Source: Actinomycetes bacterium
GTDB taxonomy: Bacteria > Actinomycetota > Actinomycetes > Actinomycetales > Cellulomonadaceae
Assembly: GCA_023388235.1 (NCBI GenBank)
Contig: JAEWGQ010000061.1
Coordinates: 1-7,652, forward strand
Length of the DNA: 7,652 bases
Reading direction: 5' to 3'
The position numbers and the translations under genes are program-made. Positions 6,397 through 7,652 of the stretch are shown piece after piece. The notes below the pieces were generated by a model that was given only the letters and a program-made list of their open reading frames with translations, was not told where the DNA came from and ran no database searches. Every line of letters starts with the position of its first letter. Position 1 is the stretch's first letter.

Positions 6397-7652
6397 ATGA
6401 CCGACCAGCTCAGCGCCCTGGTGACCCGCCACCGTGCCGGCTCGCCCGAGGGCATCTACTCGGTGTGCTCGGCGCACCCGATGGTGCTCGAGGCCGCCGT
6501 GCGGCAGGCCCTCGCGGACGGCTCGTGGCTGCTCGTCGAGGCCACGTCGAACCAGGTGGACCAGTTCGGCGGCTACACCGGCATGACGCCCGCGGACTTC
6601 CGGGACCTGGTGCACGGCATCACCGACCGGCTCGGCCTGCCGCGCGAGCGGCTCGTGCTCGGCGGCGACCACCTGGGACCGAACCGGTGGCAGGACCGGC
6701 CGGCCGCCGAGGCGATGGACCTCGCGGAGGGCGTCATCGAGGCGTACGTGGCGGCCGGGTACACGAAGATCCACCTGGACTGCTCGATGTCCTGCGCCGA
6801 CGACCCGACCCCGCTGGGCGACGCCGCCGTCGCGGAGCGCGCGGCCCGGCTGCTCGCCGTCGCCGAGCGGACCGCGGCGCGCACGGGCGACCCGGAGCGG
6901 CTGTCGTACGTCATCGGCACCGAGGTGCCCGTGCCCGGCGGCGCGCACGAGACCCTGCACGCCCTCACCCCGACCAGCCCGGACGCGGCCCGCGCGACGC
7001 TCGCGGCGCACCGGGCGGCGTTCGACGCCGTCGGGATGCTCGGGGCGTGGCCGCGGGTCCGCGCGCTCGTCGTGCAGCCCGCCGTCGAGTTCGACCACGT
7101 CCAGGTGGTCGACTACCGCTCCGAGGCGACGGTCGCGCTGCGCGAGGTGCTGACCGACGAGCCCGGCATGGTGTTCGAGGCGCACTCCACCGACTACCAG
7201 ACCGCCGAGCGGCTCACCGCGCTGGTCCGCGACCACTGGGCCGTGCTGAAGGTCGGCCCCGGGCTGACGTTCGCCCTGCGGGAGGCGCTGTTCGCGCTCG
7301 CCGAGATCGAGACCGAGCTCGTCCCCGACGCCGACCGGTCGCACCTGGTGGACGTGCTCGACGCGCGCATGGTCGCCCAGCCGCGGTACTGGCAGGGCTA
7401 CCACGACGGCGACCCCGCGGAGCAGCGCGTCGCCCGGCGGTACTCCTACAGCGACCGGGTCCGGTACTACTGGCCCGACCCGGAGGTCGAGGCCGCCGTC
7501 GAGACCCTGCTGCGGAACCTCGCGGGCACCGGCATCCCCGAGACGCTGCTGAGCCAGCACCTGCCCGAGCAGTACGCCCGCGTGCGCGCCGGGGCCCTGA
7601 CCCCGGACCCGCGCGAGCTGGTGGTGGACAAGGTCCGCGACGCGCTCCGGCC
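6397..7652 (+). CDS. gatZ: GatZ/KbaZ family protein (tagatose-phosphate metabolism), last residues beyond the right edge
   Basis: Family PF08013, matching E. coli GatZ/KbaZ over the whole visible 418 codons. Shared blocks are SVCSAHP (22-28), [18 protein letters not shown] (48-65), GGDHLGPN (89-96), [11 protein letters not shown] (124-134), [12 protein letters not shown] (171-182), EAHSTDYQ (261-268), KVGP (285-288) and a C-terminal RVRYYWPD. E. coli GatZ is about 420 residues, so only the extreme C-terminus is missing. ACGGAG at 6385-6390 lies six bases before the ATG. In enterics GatZ/KbaZ is the non-catalytic subunit that supports tagatose-1,6-bisphosphate aldolase GatY/KbaY. In Agrobacterium a PF08013 member was reported to epimerise tagatose 6-phosphate to fructose 6-phosphate. 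Which applies here is open; no GatY/KbaY gene is in the window, though one could follow immediately. It lies 112 bp after the kinase and is probably part of the same pathway. Confidence 0.93.
   Translation, partial: MTDQLSALVTRHRAGSPEGIYSVCSAHPMVLEAAVRQALADGSWLLVEATSNQVDQFGGYTGMTPADFRDLVHGITDRLGLPRERLVLGGDHLGPNRWQDRPAAEAMDLAEGVIEAYVAAGYTKIHLDCSMSCADDPTPLGDAAVAERAARLLAVAERTAARTGDPERLSYVIGTEVPVPGGAHETLHALTPTSPDAARATLAAHRAAFDAVGMLGAWPRVRALVVQPAVEFDHVQVVDYRSEATVALREVLTDEPGMVFEAHSTDYQTAERLTALVRDHWAVLKVGPGLTFALREALFALAEIETELVPDADRSHLVDVLDARMVAQPRYWQGYHDGDPAEQRVARRYSYSDRVRYYWPDPEVEAAVETLLRNLAGTGIPETLLSQHLPEQYARVRAGALTPDPRELVVDKVRDALR

Noticed and set aside
4323..6455. Minus-strand open frame of 710 codons
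   Set aside because: It is antisense to the permease, kinase and start of gatZ, all of which have clear family motifs. Its composition is repetitive and no domain is recognisable.
6379..7560. Minus-strand open frame of 393 codons
   Set aside because: It is antisense to gatZ, which matches its family along its whole length.

Overview
The window is very GC-rich, uses GTG and TTG starts alongside ATG, ends every complete gene with TGA, and carries long spurious open frames on the antisense strand of nearly every gene. Together with a transporter of the actinobacterial sugar type that lacks its own ATPase, this points to a high-GC actinomycete. Something near Cellulomonas/Micrococcales is my guess; the genus is not shown by the sequence. 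No rRNA, tRNA, mobile element or CRISPR array is visible.

Layout. Positions 1-989 (minus strand) hold most of an amidohydrolase-2 family TIM-barrel hydrolase whose C-terminus runs off the left edge. A 143-bp divergent control region (990-1132) follows, with regularly spaced inverted half-sites. From 1133 to the right edge is one compact rightward cluster: a stand-alone SIS-domain sugar-phosphate isomerase/deaminase (1133-2017), a lipoprotein sugar-binding protein (2067-3389), two binding-protein-dependent permeases (3392-4375, 4375-5265), a PfkB-family sugar kinase (5262-6284) and a GatZ/KbaZ family protein (6397 to beyond 7652). Gene junctions are +49, +2, -1, -4 and +112 bp, so the first five genes look like one operon. 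The last gene is set off by a C-rich gap.

How the genes may work together. The ABC transporter would bring in an unphosphorylated sugar, using an ATPase encoded elsewhere. The kinase phosphorylates a sugar or sugar phosphate. The SIS enzyme keeps the catalytic Lys/Glu/His of the GlmS isomerase domain but has no glutaminase domain, as in amino-sugar-phosphate deaminases (AgaS, NagB-II). GatZ/KbaZ proteins act at tagatose 6-phosphate / tagatose 1,6-bisphosphate. The simplest joint reading is catabolism of galactosamine, N-acetylgalactosamine or a related galacto-configured sugar through tagatose 6-phosphate. Two variants fit. In the first, the kinase makes tagatose 1,6-bisphosphate for an aldolase of which GatZ is a subunit. 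In the second, the kinase phosphorylates the imported amino sugar and the GatZ-family protein epimerises tagatose 6-phosphate to fructose 6-phosphate, an activity reported for other PF08013 members. The second needs no enzyme from outside the window if the imported sugar is the free amino sugar. The divergent amidohydrolase may supply an accessory step, but its substrate cannot be read from sequence. No regulator, sugar deacetylase of the NagA type, GatY/KbaY aldolase subunit or ATPase is encoded here.
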